DNA from: Comamonadaceae bacterium
GTDB taxonomy: Bacteria; Pseudomonadota; Gammaproteobacteria; Burkholderiales; Burkholderiaceae_C
Direction of reading: 5' to 3'
Length of the DNA stretch: 64,000 bases
Assembly (NCBI GenBank): GCA_013297875.1
Contig: JAAFIW010000007.1
Coordinates: 62,001-126,000, forward strand
Under the pieces are notes generated by a model. It did not search any database. It was not told where the DNA came from and worked only from the letters and a program-made list of their open reading frames with translations. The position numbers and the translations under genes were made by a program. Below, in pieces: positions 11,705 to 21,890 of the stretch. The stretch's first letter is position 1; each line of letters starts with the position of its first letter.

Positions 11705-14700
11705 TCAAACCCAGAAGCTCCCACCCGGCGGCAAGTCGGGCGGCAGGCCTATCAGTGTCAGCGGCATGTTGCCGGCCCCACCGGTCACGGCAATGCTGCC
11801 GTTGACCACCCCATCGGCGTCAAAGGCACCACCATCGGTGATGGCAAAGTCAATGCGCACTTTGTCGCCCACGGTTTCAATGCCAGTGGCGATGTTGTTC
11901 CAGGTGCCGCTCTTGTCCTGAATCCAGTAGCCATTGGGCTGGGTCGCCGCATCGACAAAGATGCTGAAGGTCTCGGTGGTGCCCCGGATGCCCACATCGG
12001 CGTTGAAACTGATGGCACCGCTGCTGAAGGTGAGCTGAGTGCGCAGGTTGGTGGGTGGGCTGATCTTGAAGTTGCTGATGATGGCGGTGTTGCTGTCGGT
12101 GGTATCGATTGCCCCTTTGTTGGAATCGGCCACCACCGTGATGTAGCGGGTGCTGCTCAGCGCTTGCGCGCCCACCACAGCCGCTGGCAGCGGGGCCGAG
12201 GTCACGCTGGCCTGCTCGCTGTCGGGCAAGCCGTCGCCATTGCCGTCGCCGCGCACCGTGCCGGGCGGTGTCACGGGAGCCAGGGCCTCCTGGTCGTTGA
12301 CCACGCCGTCGCCATCAATGTCGTTGCTCACGGGCGCTGTCGCCCCAGCCGGCGCGGGTGCGGGCGGGGGTGGTGCCACGGTGTTGGTGGCGGTGGTCGC
12401 GCTCAGGCTGGCCGCATCGTTGCCTGCCGCGTCTTGAATGGCGTTGGCGTCGTTGCCTGCGGTGGGGTCGGTGTAGGCCACGGTGGTGGTCTGGCCGAAG
12501 CTCACCGCATTCGTCAGCGTGAGGGTGACGGTTTTGGCAGCGGCATTGACGACGACCGCTGTGACGGCGTTGGGGTTGCCGTTGGTCAACACGGCAAAGG
12601 CCGTGTTGACCGGGGTGTTGACAGCATCCAGCGTGCTGGCTTCGGTGTAGCTCAGCACCAGCTGGTTGGCGTTCACGCTGGCGCTGACAAAGACCGGGCG
12701 GGCCGTGTCGATGGCAAAGCTGTTGCTGGCGGTGGTTGCGGTGCCGGTGTTGCCTGCTGCGTCAGTCACGCCCGTGTTGTCCAGGGTGATGCTGTTGCTG
12801 GCAGCGGTGGTGTTGGCGCTGGGTGTGAAGCTGGCTGTCCAGGTGATGCCGCCATCGGCACTGGAAACGGCACTCAAGCTGCCGTTGGCCAGGGTCAGGT
12901 CGGCGTTGGTCAAGCCCGTGACCGCTTCGTTGAAGGTGATGGTGACGGCACTGGTCTCGCCCACGGTCAGCGAGCTGTCGGCCACCACCACGGTGGCGCT
13001 GGGGCGCAGGGTGTCGATGGTGATGGTGGGTGTGACGCCCGCAGCGCCCGGGTTGCCTGCTGCGTCAGCGTACAGGCCGGTGGCTACGGTGATGCTGGCG
13101 TTGCCACTGGCCAGGTTGGCGGTGGGGGTGAAGGTGGCGGTGCGGGTCAGGCCGCTGCCGCTCAAGGCACCCAAGCTGCCACCCGTGGTGGTGATGTCAC
13201 CGGCCACAAAGCTGGCTCCGGGGTCTTCGCTGAAGGTGAAGGTGATCGAGGCGGTTTCGCCCGCTTTGACGGCTGCCACGTTGCTGGTGATGCCAAGGGT
13301 GGGGGCTACGGTATCGACCGTGATGTTGCGGGTGATGGCCGCGCTGGTGTTCAGTGCACCGTCGGTCTGGGTGGCCGATAGGGTTTCTGCGCCCTGGCCC
13401 ATGGCGGTGATGTCAGCGGCCACCAGGGTGTAGCTCCAGCTGGTACCAGTGACGGTTGCCGCTCTTGTGTTGCCGCCAATGCTCAAAGCAACGGTGTTGC
13501 CTGCAATGTTGGTGCCGGTGATGGTGCTGCCCGCTTCGGCGCTGTTGATGATGTCGTCGCCGGCCACCAGGTTGATCACCGGTGCACCTGCTGCTGCGGT
13601 GGAAACCGTGATGTTGCGTGTGGTGCCGGTGCTGGTGTTGCCTGCGGGATCTGTCTGGCTGGCAGAAACAGTCTCTGCGCCCTGGCCCAAAGCGGTCACG
13701 TCAGCAGCGGTGAGGGCTTTGCTCCAGGTGCCTGCGCCGCTGACGACCGCGGTGTTGCCCGCGGTCAGGGTGGTGCCGCCGCTCAAGGTGAGCGTGACGG
13801 TGGCACCGGCTTCGCCAGTGCCAATGAGCGTCACGCCTGCGCCCGCTTCTGCGGCGTTGATGGTGTCGTCGCCTGCGATCACGGCAATGGTGGGGGCAGC
13901 GGGGGCCAGTGTGTCTACCGTGATGCTGCGTGTACCGGCTGCACTGGTGTTGCCAGCACCATCGGTTTGGGTGGCTGACAGAGTCTCTGCGCCCTGGCCC
14001 ATGGCCGTGATGTCTGCGGCCACCAGGGTGTAACTCCAGGTGGTGCCAGTCACCGTGGCGGCTCGGGTGTTGCCGCCCAGGCTCAAGGCCACGGTGTTGC
14101 CGGCCACGTTGGTGCCCGTGATGGCACTGGTGGTCTCGACTGCATTGACGATGTCGTCACCCGCCACGGTATTGATCACTGGCGCGCCTACGGCTGCTGT
14201 GGAGACGGTGATGTTGCGCGTGGCTGCAGTGCTGGTATTGCCCGCTGTATCAGTCTGTGTGGCCGAGATGGTTTCGCCGCCCTGGTTCATGGCGGTGATG
14301 TCAGCGGTGCTGACGGCTTTGCTCCAGGTGCCAGCGCCGCTGACCACCACGGTGTTGCCAGCAGCCAAGGTGATGCCACTGCTGAAACTCAGAGTCACCG
14401 TGGCTCCGGCTTCGCCGGTGCCTGTGAGGTTGAAGCCTGCACCTGCTTCTGTGGCGTTGACGGTGTCGTCGCCTGCTACCACAGCAATTGTGGGGATGGC
14501 TGGGGCGGCGGTGTCCACCGTGATGTTTCGGGTTCCTGCTGCACTGGTGTTACCTGCGCCATCGGTTTGCGTGGCTGACAGGGTCTCAGCACCTTGGCCC
14601 ATAGCGGTGATGTCGGCTGCGGTGAGGCTGTAGCTCCAGGTGGTGCCAGTCACCGTAGCGGCTCTCGTGTTGCCGCCCAGGCTCAAGGCCACCGTGTTGC

Positions 14701-17700
14701 CGGCCACGTTGTTGCCCGTGATGGCGCTGGTGGTCTCGGCTGCATTGATGATGTCGTCACCAGCCACGGTATTGATCACCGGCGCGCCTACGGCTGCTGT
14801 GGAGACGGTGATGTTGCGCGTGGCTGCAGTGCTGGTGTTGCCTGCTGTATCGGTCTGGGTTGCAGAAACTGTCTCAGCGCCCTGGTTCATAGCGGTGATG
14901 TCAGCGGCGCTGACCGCCTTGCTCCAGGTGCCTGCGCCGCTGACCACCACGGTGTTGCCAGCGGCCAGGGTGGTGCCGCTGCTCAAACCCAGGGTCAGGG
15001 TGGCACCGGCTTCGCCGGTGCCACTGACGGTGATACCTGCACCGGCCTCGGCGACATTAACCACATCGTCACCAGCTATCGTGGCAATGGTGGGGACGGC
15101 AGGAACGACGGTATCCACGCTGATGGTGCGCGTACCGGCTGCGCTGGTGTTGCCCGCACCGTCGGTTTGGGTCGCCGACAGGGTCTCTGCGCCCTGGCCC
15201 ATGGCGGTGATATCAGCCGCTACCAGGCTGTAACTCCAGGTGGTACCGGTCACCGTGGCGGCGCGGGTGTTGCCGCCCAGGCTTAAGGCGACGGTAGCGC
15301 CCGCTTCATTGGTACCCGTGATGGTGCTGCCCGCTTCTGCTGCGTTGACGATGTCGTCGCCTGCGACCAGTGAAATGGTAGGGGCAGCGGGTGCGATGGT
15401 GTCGACCGTGATGTTGCGGGTGATGGCTGCACTGGTGTTGCCTGCACCGTCGGTTTGGGTAGCTGACAGCGTCTCTGCGCCTTGCCCCATGGCGGTGATG
15501 TCAGCGGCCACCAGGGTGTAGCTCCAGGTGGTGCCGGTGACGGTGGCAGCGCGGGTGTTGCCGCCAATGCCCAGAGCAACGGTGGAACCTAACTGGTTGG
15601 TGCCGGTCAGGGTGCTGCCAGCTTCGGCGGCGTTGATGGTGTCGTCGCCTGCGACCAGGTTGATCACCGGTGCGCCCACAGCAGCGGTCGAGACAGTGAT
15701 GTTGCGGCTGGCACTGGTGCTTGTGTTCCCTGCAGCATCGGTCTGACTGGCAGAAACCGTTTCTGCGCCCTGGTTCATGGCGGTCACATCAGCAGCAGTA
15801 ACCGCTTTGCTCCAGGTGCCTGCGCCAGAGACCACCACCGTGTTGCCCGCCGCCAGGGTGGTGCCGCTGGACAGAGTCAGGGTGAGCGTGGCTCCGGCTT
15901 CGCCGGTGCCCGTCAAGTTAAAGCCTGCGCTGGCCTCTGCGCTGTTGACGATGTCGTCGCCGGCGATCACTGCGATGGTGGGGACAGTAGGCACCAGGGT
16001 GTCGATGCTGATGGTGGGCGTGGTGCCCGCGCTGCCGGTGTTCCCGGCGGCGTCGGTGTAGTTGCCTGCCGCCACGGTGATGCTGGCTGAACCAGTTGCC
16101 AGATTGGCTGTCGGTGTGAAGGTGGCGGTGCGGATCAGGCCGCTGCCACTTAAAGTACCTAGCGTGCCGCCAGTAGTCGTGATGTCGCCCGCAACAAAGC
16201 TGGCCCCAGGGTCTTCGCTGAAAGTGAAGGTGATGGTGGCGGTTTCACCTGCTTTGACGACGGTGACGTTGCTGGTGATCGCCAGCGTCGGGGCGACGGC
16301 ATCGACCAAAACGGCAGCGGTACTGCCCACGCTGTTCAGCGTGAGGGTGGCGTTGTTGCCCGCTGCATCGCGCAGCGTGCCGCCATTGGCCTCGATGCTG
16401 GTGCCCAGGCTGATGCCGTTTGCGTCTAACTGGCCGGAGGCCACCGTGGTGCGAAACACCAAGGCGGCGGAATTGCTGCCGCTCAAGTAGCTGGCGTACA
16501 CGGTGCCACCGGTATCCAGGGTGATGGCGATGCGCGGGGTGCCACCGGTGGTGTTGACCACCGTGACCTCACTCATGTTGACGGTGAAATCCAGGTTCTG
16601 CGCGGCAACGTAGGTGGCGTTGGCCGGTACAGCCACGCTGGTCACCACAGGCGGCGTGGTGTCCACCGTGTTGTTGGTCACCGCCGTAGTGACCAGGGTG
16701 GCCGCATCGTTGCCAGCCGCATCCTGAATGGCGGCGGTGTCGTTCCCGGCTGTGGGGTCGGTGTAGGCCACGGTGACGGCTTGGCCAGTGGTGACGGCCG
16801 TGGTCAGCGTCAGGGTGACGGTTTTGGCGGCGGCGTTGATGGCGACGGCGGTGACGGCGTTGGGGTTGCCTGCGGTGACGACGGCAAATGCGCCGTTGGC
16901 GGGTGTATTGGTGGCATCCAGGCTGCTGGCGTCGGTGTAAGTGAGCACCAGTTGGTTGCCGGTGACCGCAGCGCTGGCAAAGATCGGGGCGGTACCGTCA
17001 ATCACGATGGCTTTGTTGGCACCCAGAGAGCCTGCTACGCCCGGCGCGGCCAGGGTGAGGATGGCGTTGTTGCCTGCGGCGTCGCGGATGGTGCCGCCGT
17101 TCAGTTGCAGGGCGCTTGCGCTGAGCTGATCCAGGTCCGCGCTGGTGTCACCCGCCTGCACCGTGTAGCTGAAATTGAGCACATTGCCTGAGACGGAGGT
17201 GAAGGTGGCGTTGCGGTCGGTGGTGCCGGTTTCCAGTGTGAGGGTGGGGGTGCCGGTGACAAACAGGTTTTCAGTAAAAGCGACTTGCAGGTTGATGACG
17301 CTGCCTGCGCCGTAGGTGCCGTTGGCGGTGGTGGATGTCACAGGGGCTACCGCGTTGCCTGTGTTCAGTTGCACCAGGGTGTTGCCAAAACGCTCGCCAA
17401 TCAAGGCATCCAGGTCGCCGTCACCGTCGATGTCCACAAAGCTGGGGCTGGCGTACAAGCCCACATCTGCCAGGCTATAGGGGTTGGTGGTGGCTGCAGC
17501 AAAGGCGGGGCTGGTGGCGCTGCCGGTGTTCAGTTGCACCAGGGTGTTGCCTTCACTGTTGCCAATCAAGGCATCCAGGTCACCGTCACCGTCGATGTCC
17601 ACGAGGCTGGGGCTGGCGTAGTTGCCCACATTTAACAGGCCATAGGGGTTGGTGGTGCCTGCAGCAAAGGCGGGGCTGGTGGCGCTGCCGGTGTTCAGTT

Positions 17701-20700
17701 GCACCAGGGTGTTGCCATCGCGGTTGCCAATCAAGGCATCCAGGTCACCGTCACCGTCGATGTCCACGAAGCTGGGGCTGGCGTAGAAGCCCCCATCGGC
17801 CAGGCCGTAGGGGTTGGTGGTGGCGGCTGCGAAAAAGACCTGGGTTCCGCGCGGGGCAACGCCGTCCACCACGATGGCCTGGTTCGCGCCCAGCGAATTG
17901 GCAGCGCCCGGTGCTGCCAGGGTGAGCACGGCGTTGTTGCCTGCTGCGTCCGCAATGGTACCGCCGTTCAGGCTCAAGGCGGTGGTGCTCCGATAGTCCA
18001 GGTCGGCGCTGGTGTCGCCTGCTTGGACGGTGTAGGTAAACGTCAAGCTGTTGCTGCCAGTGCCCGAGGCGTAGTTCACGGTGCGGTCGGTGGCCCCGGT
18101 TTCCAGTGTCAGCTGGGGTGTGCCAGTCACCGTCACCACTTCGGAGAAGTTGACCTGAATGCTGATGACATCGCCCACCTTGTAAGCGGCATTGGGGCTG
18201 CTGGAGTTGACCGTGGTCACCACAGGCGGCGTGGTGTCCACCGTGTTGTTGGTCACCGCCGTAGCAGCCAGACTGGCGGCGTCGTTGCCAGCCGCATCCT
18301 GAATAGCAGCGGTGTCGTTGCCGCCCGTGGGGTCGGTGTAGGCCACGGTGACGGCTTGGCCAGTGGTGACGGCCGTGGTCAGCGTCAGGGTGACGGTTCT
18401 GGCGGCGGCGTTGATGGCCACGCCTGTAACGGCGTTGGGACTGCCTGCGGTGGTGACGGCAAAGGCGCTGGCGGCTGGCGTGTTGGTTGCATCCAGCGTG
18501 TTGGCTTCTGTGTAGGTCATCACCAGTTGGTTGCCCGTGACAGCAGCGCTGGCAAAGACCGGGGCGGTACCGTCAATCAAGATGGCTTTGTTGGCACCCA
18601 GAGAGCCTGCTACGCCCGGCGCGGCCAGGGTGAGCACGGCGTTGTTGCCTGCGGCGTCGCGGATGGTGCCGCCGTTCAATTGCAGGGCGCTTGCGCTGAG
18701 CTGATCCAGATCCGCGCTGGTGTCACCCGCTTGCACCGTGTAGCTGAAATTCAGCACATTTCCTGAGACGGAGGTGAAGGTGGCGTTGCGGTCGGTGGTG
18801 CCAGTTTCTAGTTGTAGGGTGGGCGAGCCAGTGACCACCAGGTTTTCGGTAAAAGCAACTTGCAGGTTGATGACGCTGCCTGCGCCGTAGCTGCCATTGG
18901 CGGTGGTGGCGGTCACGGGGGCCACCCGGTTGCCGGTGTTCAGCTGCACCGCGGTGTTGCCAAAGCGGTTGCCAATCAAGGCATCCAGGTCACCGTCGCC
19001 GTCGATGTCGACAAAGCTGGGGCTGGCGTAGATGACCACATTGCCCAGGCCGTAAGGGTTGGTGGTGGCTGCGGCAAAGGCGGGGCTGGTGGCGCTGCCG
19101 GTGTTCAGTTGCACCAGGGTGTTGCCTTCAAGGTTGCCAATCAAGGCATCCAGGTCACCGTCGCCGTCGATGTCTACAAGGCTGGGGCTGGCGTAGTCAT
19201 TGAAGGACGAGCTCAGGTCGGCCAAGCCATAGGGGTTGTTGGTGGCTGCTGCAAAGGCGGGGCTGGTGGCGCTGCCGGTGTTCAGTTGCGCCACGGTGTT
19301 GCCATTGCGCTCGCCAATCAAAGCATCCAAATCTCCGTCGCCGTCAATGTCCACAAAGCTGGGGCTGGCGGAGAGGCCCACATCGGCCAGGCCATAGGGG
19401 TTGGTGGTCGCAGCCGCAAAGGCCGGGCTGGTGGCGCTGCCGGTGTTCAGTTGCACCACGGTGTTGCCATTGAAGTTGCCCATCAAGGCATCCAGGTCAC
19501 CGTCACCGTCAATGTCCACGAAGCTGGGGCTGGCGTAGCTGCCCACATCGGCCAGGCCGTAAGGGTTGGGGGTGGCCGCTGCAAATGCAGGGCTGGTGGC
19601 GCTGCCTGTGTTCAGTTGCACCTGGGTGTTGCCGGCCTGATTTCCAATCAAGGCATCCAGATCACCGTCACCGTCAATGTCTACCAAGCTGGGGCTGGCC
19701 AAAGTGCCAACACCGGCCAGGCCATAGGGGTTGGTGGTGGCGGTGGCAAATGCCGGGGCGGGCAAGAGCGCGCCGCGCGGCGCAACACCGTCAATCACGA
19801 TGTTGGCGTTCGCACCCAGCGAGCCCGCTGCGCCTGGGGCGGCCAGAGTGGTGATGGCGTTGTTGCCAGCCGCGTCGCGGATGGTGCCGCCGTTGAGCTT
19901 GAGTGCGCTGGCGTTGACGACATCCAGATCGGCCGAGCTGTCGCCAGCGCGCACGGTGTAGCTGAAGGTGAGCGTGGTGCTGCCGCTGCCGCTCGTGTAG
20001 GTGGCGGCGCGGTCTGTGGTGCCGGTTTGCAGGGCAATGGAGGGCCTGCCGCCTGCCAGGTTAACGATGACTGCTTCGTTGAAGGCAATCGTGAAGGTGA
20101 TGACAGCGCCCACGCCGTAAGTGCCGTTGGCGGTGACGGCGGTGATGGGGGCGACCGGGTTGGCGGTGTTCAGTTGCACCACCGTGTTTCCCTCGAAATT
20201 GCCAATCAAGGCATCCAGGTAACCGTCACCGTTGATGTCGACCAAGCGGGGGGTCGCATAGCCACCCGCATCCGAAAGGCTGTAGGGGTTGGTGCTGGCC
20301 GCGGCAAAAGCAGGGCTGGTGGCGCTGCCCGTGTTCAATTGCACCACGGTGTTGCCATCACTGATGCCGATCAAGACATCCAGGTCACCGTCGCTGTCAA
20401 TGTCTACAAAGCTGGGGCTGGCGGAGAGGCCCGCATCAGCCAGACCGTAGGGGTTGGTGGTGGCCGTTGCAAAGGCGGGGCTGGTTGCACTACCGGTGTT
20501 TAGCCGCACAACGGTGTTGCCGGTTTGATTGCCAATCAGCGCGTCCAGGTCACCATCGCCGTCTATGTCCACGAAGTTGGGGGAAGCCATGGCGCCCACG
20601 TCCGTCAGGCCGTGGGGGTTGGTGGTGGCCGCCGCGAAGGCAGGACTGGTCGCGCTACCGGTGTTGCGTTGCAACACGGTGTTGCCATAACGTTCGCCCA

Positions 20701-21007
20701 TGAAGGCATCCAGGTCACCGTCACCATCAAAATCGACAAAGCTGGGGCTGGTTTCGGCACCCACAGTCACCAGGCCATAGGGGTTTGCGGCGGCAGCGGC
20801 AAATGCGGGGCTAGAGGCAGTGCCTGTGTTTAATTGCACCTGGATGGGGCCATTGCGGTTGCCCAGCAAGGCATCGAGGTCACCGTCCCCATCGATGTCC
20901 ACAAAACTGGGCCTGGCAGCGACTCCCGCATCCACCAGACCGTAGGGGTTGGTGGTGGGGGCGGCGAAGGTGACGAGCGTGCCGCGCGGGCGGGTGGTGT
21001 CTGCCAT
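11705..21007 (-). CDS. Giant FG-GAP / Ig-like repeat protein (putative adhesin)
   Basis: Protein of about 3100 residues built from repeats, probably a surface or secreted adhesin. Visible order: five FG-GAP/VCBS-type repeats of about 55 residues carrying DIDGDGDLDALIG (calcium-binding type), an Ig-like module (VITFTIAFNEAV), five more FG-GAP repeats, an Ig-like and a SwmB-type module (GNQLVMTYTEANTLD), three more FG-GAP repeats, a second SwmB-type module, then nine alternating Ig-like repeats of two types (A-B-B-A-B-A-B-A-B, each beginning near AGDD.VNAAEA), a third SwmB-type module, a DxDGDG calcium motif, and a C-terminal domain resembling the choice-of-anchor U domain. The ATG at 21007 (MADTTRPRG) has GGAG upstream. 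I see no Sec signal peptide, no RTX nonapeptides, no LPxTG or PEP-CTERM tail, and no secretion genes nearby. Function as adhesin is inference. Confidence 0.88.
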   Translation of the reverse strand: MADTTRPRGTLVTFAAPTTNPYGLVDAGVAARPSFVDIDGDGDLDALLGNRNGPIQVQLNTGTASSPAFAAAAANPYGLVTVGAETSPSFVDFDGDGDLDAFMGERYGNTVLQRNTGSATSPAFAAATTNPHGLTDVGAMASPNFVDIDGDGDLDALIGNQTGNTVVRLNTGSATSPAFATATTNPYGLADAGLSASPSFVDIDSDGDLDVLIGISDGNTVVQLNTGSATSPAFAAASTNPYSLSDAGGYATPRLVDINGDGYLDALIGNFEGNTVVQLNTANPVAPITAVTANGTYGVGAVITFTIAFNEAVIVNLAGGRPSIALQTGTTDRAATYTSGSGSTTLTFSYTVRAGDSSADLDVVNASALKLNGGTIRDAAGNNAITTLAAPGAAGSLGANANIVIDGVAPRGALLPAPAFATATTNPYGLAGVGTLASPSLVDIDGDGDLDALIGNQAGNTQVQLNTGSATSPAFAAATPNPYGLADVGSYASPSFVDIDGDGDLDALMGNFNGNTVVQLNTGSATSPAFAAATTNPYGLADVGLSASPSFVDIDGDGDLDALIGERNGNTVAQLNTGSATSPAFAAATNNPYGLADLSSSFNDYASPSLVDIDGDGDLDALIGNLEGNTLVQLNTGSATSPAFAAATTNPYGLGNVVIYASPSFVDIDGDGDLDALIGNRFGNTAVQLNTGNRVAPVTATTANGSYGAGSVINLQVAFTENLVVTGSPTLQLETGTTDRNATFTSVSGNVLNFSYTVQAGDTSADLDQLSASALQLNGGTIRDAAGNNAVLTLAAPGVAGSLGANKAILIDGTAPVFASAAVTGNQLVMTYTEANTLDATNTPAASAFAVTTAGSPNAVTGVAINAAARTVTLTLTTAVTTGQAVTVAYTDPTGGNDTAAIQDAAGNDAASLAATAVTNNTVDTTPPVVTTVNSSSPNAAYKVGDVISIQVNFSEVVTVTGTPQLTLETGATDRTVNYASGTGSNSLTFTYTVQAGDTSADLDYRSTTALSLNGGTIADAAGNNAVLTLAAPGAANSLGANQAIVVDGVAPRGTQVFFAAATTNPYGLADGGFYASPSFVDIDGDGDLDALIGNRDGNTLVQLNTGSATSPAFAAGTTNPYGLLNVGNYASPSLVDIDGDGDLDALIGNSEGNTLVQLNTGSATSPAFAAATTNPYSLADVGLYASPSFVDIDGDGDLDALIGERFGNTLVQLNTGNAVAPVTSTTANGTYGAGSVINLQVAFTENLFVTGTPTLTLETGTTDRNATFTSVSGNVLNFSYTVQAGDTSADLDQLSASALQLNGGTIRDAAGNNAILTLAAPGVAGSLGANKAIVIDGTAPIFASAAVTGNQLVLTYTDASSLDATNTPANGAFAVVTAGNPNAVTAVAINAAAKTVTLTLTTAVTTGQAVTVAYTDPTAGNDTAAIQDAAGNDAATLVTTAVTNNTVDTTPPVVTSVAVPANATYVAAQNLDFTVNMSEVTVVNTTGGTPRIAITLDTGGTVYASYLSGSNSAALVFRTTVASGQLDANGISLGTSIEANGGTLRDAAGNNATLTLNSVGSTAAVLVDAVAPTLAITSNVTVVKAGETATITFTFSEDPGASFVAGDITTTGGTLGTLSGSGLIRTATFTPTANLATGSASITVAAGNYTDAAGNTGSAGTTPTISIDTLVPTVPTIAVIAGDDIVNSAEASAGFNLTGTGEAGATLTLTLSSGTTLAAGNTVVVSGAGTWSKAVTAADVTAMNQGAETVSASQTDAAGNTSTSASRNITVSTAAVGAPVINLVAGDDTINAAEAGSTLTGTNQLGSTVALGIGGNTRAATVTGTTWSYTLVAADITAMGQGAETLSATQTDGAGNTSAAITRNITVDTIAPAAPTISLVAGDDIVNAAEAGSTITGTNEAGATVALSLGGNTRAATVTGTTWSYSLVAADITAMGQGAETLSATQTDGAGNTSAAGTRTISVDTVVPAVPTIATIAGDDVVNVAEAGAGITVSGTGEAGATLTLGLSSGTTLAAGNTVVVSGAGTWSKAVSAADITAMNQGAETVSATQTDTAGNTSTAATRNITVSTAAVGAPVINTVAGDDIINAAETTSAITGNNVAGNTVALSLGGNTRAATVTGTTWSYSLTAADITAMGQGAETLSATQTDGAGNTSAAGTRNITVDTAAPAIPTIAVVAGDDTVNATEAGAGFNLTGTGEAGATVTLSFSSGITLAAGNTVVVSGAGTWSKAVSTADITAMNQGGETISATQTDTAGNTSTAATRNITVSTAAVGAPVINTVAGDDIVNAVETTSAITGTNVAGNTVALSLGGNTRAATVTGTTWSYTLVAADITAMGQGAETLSATQTDGAGNTSAAGTRSITVDTLAPAAPTIAVIAGDDTINAAEAGAGVTLIGTGEAGATVTLTLSGGTTLTAGNTAVVSGAGTWSKALTAADVTALGQGAETVSASQTDPAGNTSTGTTRNITVSTAAAGAPVINLVAGDDIINSAEAGSTITGTNIAGNTVALSIGGNTRAATVTGTSWSYTLVAADITAMGQGAETLSATQTDGALNTSAAITRNITVDTVAPTLGITSNVAAVKAGETASITFTFSEDPGASFVAGDITTTGGSLGALSGSGLTRTATFTPTANLASGNASITVATGLYADAAGNPGAAGVTPTITIDTLRPSATVVVADSSLTVGETSAVTITFNEAVTGLTNADLTLANGSLSAVSSADGGITWTASFTPSANTTAASNSITLDNTGVTDAAGNTGTATTASNSFAIDTARPVFVSASVNANQLVLSYTEASTLDAVNTPVNTAFAVLTNGNPNAVTAVVVNAAAKTVTLTLTNAVSFGQTTTVAYTDPTAGNDANAIQDAAGNDAASLSATTATNTVAPPPPAPAPAGATAPVSNDIDGDGVVNDQEALAPVTPPGTVRGDGNGDGLPDSEQASVTSAPLPAAVVGAQALSSTRYITVVADSNKGAIDTTDSNTAIISNFKISPPTNLRTQLTFSSGAISFNADVGIRGTTETFSIFVDAATQPNGYWIQDKSGTWNNIATGIETVGDKVRIDFAITDGGAFDADGVVNGSIAVTGGAGNMPLTLIGLPPDLPPGGSFWV

Positions 21008-21137
21008 GGAAAGCTCCATTGAAGTTACACGCTGAACTTACCGTTGTAACCCTTGGAGATTCCTCTCAAAACCTCTCGAAATTGAGAGATCTGGCCATGG
21101 GCGGTGTGGGGAGTGACGATAAGTAGCGGGGATTTTT

Positions 21138-21197
21138 GCTATTGAATAAATAGCTGCTTGAGCAGTATTCACATGGGCTGGTGGGTGTTTTTGCTTG
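21138..21197 (+). repeat. Dispersed palindromic element, copy C
   Basis: One of the best preserved copies: GCTATTGAATAAATAGCTGC, then TTGAGCAGTATTCACATGGG, then CTGGTGGGTGTTTTTGCTT. It is close to the consensus that I derive from all copies. Confidence 0.9.
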
Positions 21198-21221
21198 GAA
21201 ACGGCTGCACGGGCGGGTTGA

Positions 21222-21427
21222 GGGGGCGGGCTTTTCTCCTCTCGCCATTGGGGCAGGCTTGGGATGTGGGCTTTCCACTGCACACCACGGGGCCACGCAA
21301 AGTCTGGGGGGGCGATACAGCGCGTAAACAACGGTCAGCACAGGCAGGCCCCCATCCCTGCCTTGCCCCAGCGAGGGAAGGGGTGGCCCCTGAGTCCTCA
21401 CCCCTGCCCCCTCCCGCAAGCGGGGTG
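21222..21427. repeat. GC-rich hairpin element, first copy
   Basis: A segment starting near CTCGCCATTGGGGCAGGCTT and ending CCCTCCCGCAAGCGGGGTGG. Its left part is roughly complementary to its right part (GGCAGGCTTGGGATG against CATCCCTGCCTTGCC). It resembles the segment at 21531-21704, so it is a repeat of a MITE-like kind; no transposase is present. Confidence 0.65.
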
Positions 21428-21442
21428 GGTGTCATGAAAGAT

Positions 21443-21506
21443 TGCTACGAAATAAATAGCTGCTTGAGCAGTATTTACCTGGGCGGATGGCTGTTTTTGC
21501 TTAAAA
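21443..21506 (+). repeat. Dispersed palindromic element, copy D
   Basis: Full copy (GCTACGAAATAAATAGCTGC, TTGAGCAGTATTTACCTGGG, CGGATGGCTGTTTTTGCTTA). It matches the copy inside addA at 49160-49213 especially closely. Confidence 0.9.
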
Positions 21507-21530
21507 AGTAGCTACTCACGTTGCAGCGGC

Positions 21531-21704
21531 ATGTCTTACTCCTTCCCGCCTTTGGGGGAAGGTTGGGATGGGGGCAGAGGGCCAACACGCTGGCAAACCG
21601 TTGCAGCGCTCATGCCCGCATCCCTACCTTCCCCCGGGAGGGGAAGGAGCTGCCCCCTGAGCCCTCACCCTGCCCTCTCCCGCAAGCGGGAGAGGGAGCA
21701 AGTC
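21531..21704. repeat. GC-rich hairpin element, second copy
   Basis: Begins CTTCCCGCCTTTGGGGGAAG and ends CCCTCTCCCGCAAGCGGGAG. The two ends can pair (GGAAGGTTGGGATGGGGG with CCGCATCCCTACCTTCCCCC, approximate). Same family as 21222-21427. Confidence 0.65.
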
Positions 21705-21732
21705 CTTTTTTGCTTCAGCAGCTACTAAAAAG

Positions 21733-21867
21733 ACATGCCTCACACATCTACAAACCCGTCATTCCCGCGAAGGCGGGAATCCACTTCAGCACCGCTCCCA
21801 CCTTGCCTTCTGCGTGATCTTCGCTCCTGGATTCCCGCCTGCGCGGGAATGACGGTCTGAGGCATGT
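21733..21867. repeat. MITE-like element with inverted terminal arms
   Basis: The left arm (ACATGCCTCA, then CCCGTCATTCCCGCGAAGGC, GGGAATCCA) reappears inverted on the right (GGATTCCCGCCTGCGCGGGA, ATGACGGTCTGAGGCATGT) around about 45 nt of unrelated sequence. Each arm also contains its own small hairpin. The CGTCATTCCCGCG...GGCGGGAATCC arm is a common dispersed repeat type in proteobacteria. Non-coding. Confidence 0.75.
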
Positions 21868-21890
21868 ATCTGATCAGGTCAAATAGGCCT

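Noticed and set aside
11702-20503. Long plus-strand open frames (for example 11702-13381 and 18860-20503) opposite the giant protein
   Set aside because: They are antisense to the highly repetitive FG-GAP/Ig gene; the translations are Gly/Val/Ala-rich and repeat with the same period, with no ribosome sites or domains.
15000-20900. Direct repeats suggestive of a CRISPR or satellite
   Set aside because: They are coding repeats of one open frame (FG-GAP and Ig modules), with periods equal to the protein domains.
21158-21817. Several frames of 65-117 residues on both strands upstream of the giant gene
   Set aside because: They read through repeat hairpins, are Pro/Gly/Arg-rich on several frames at once and have no supporting context.
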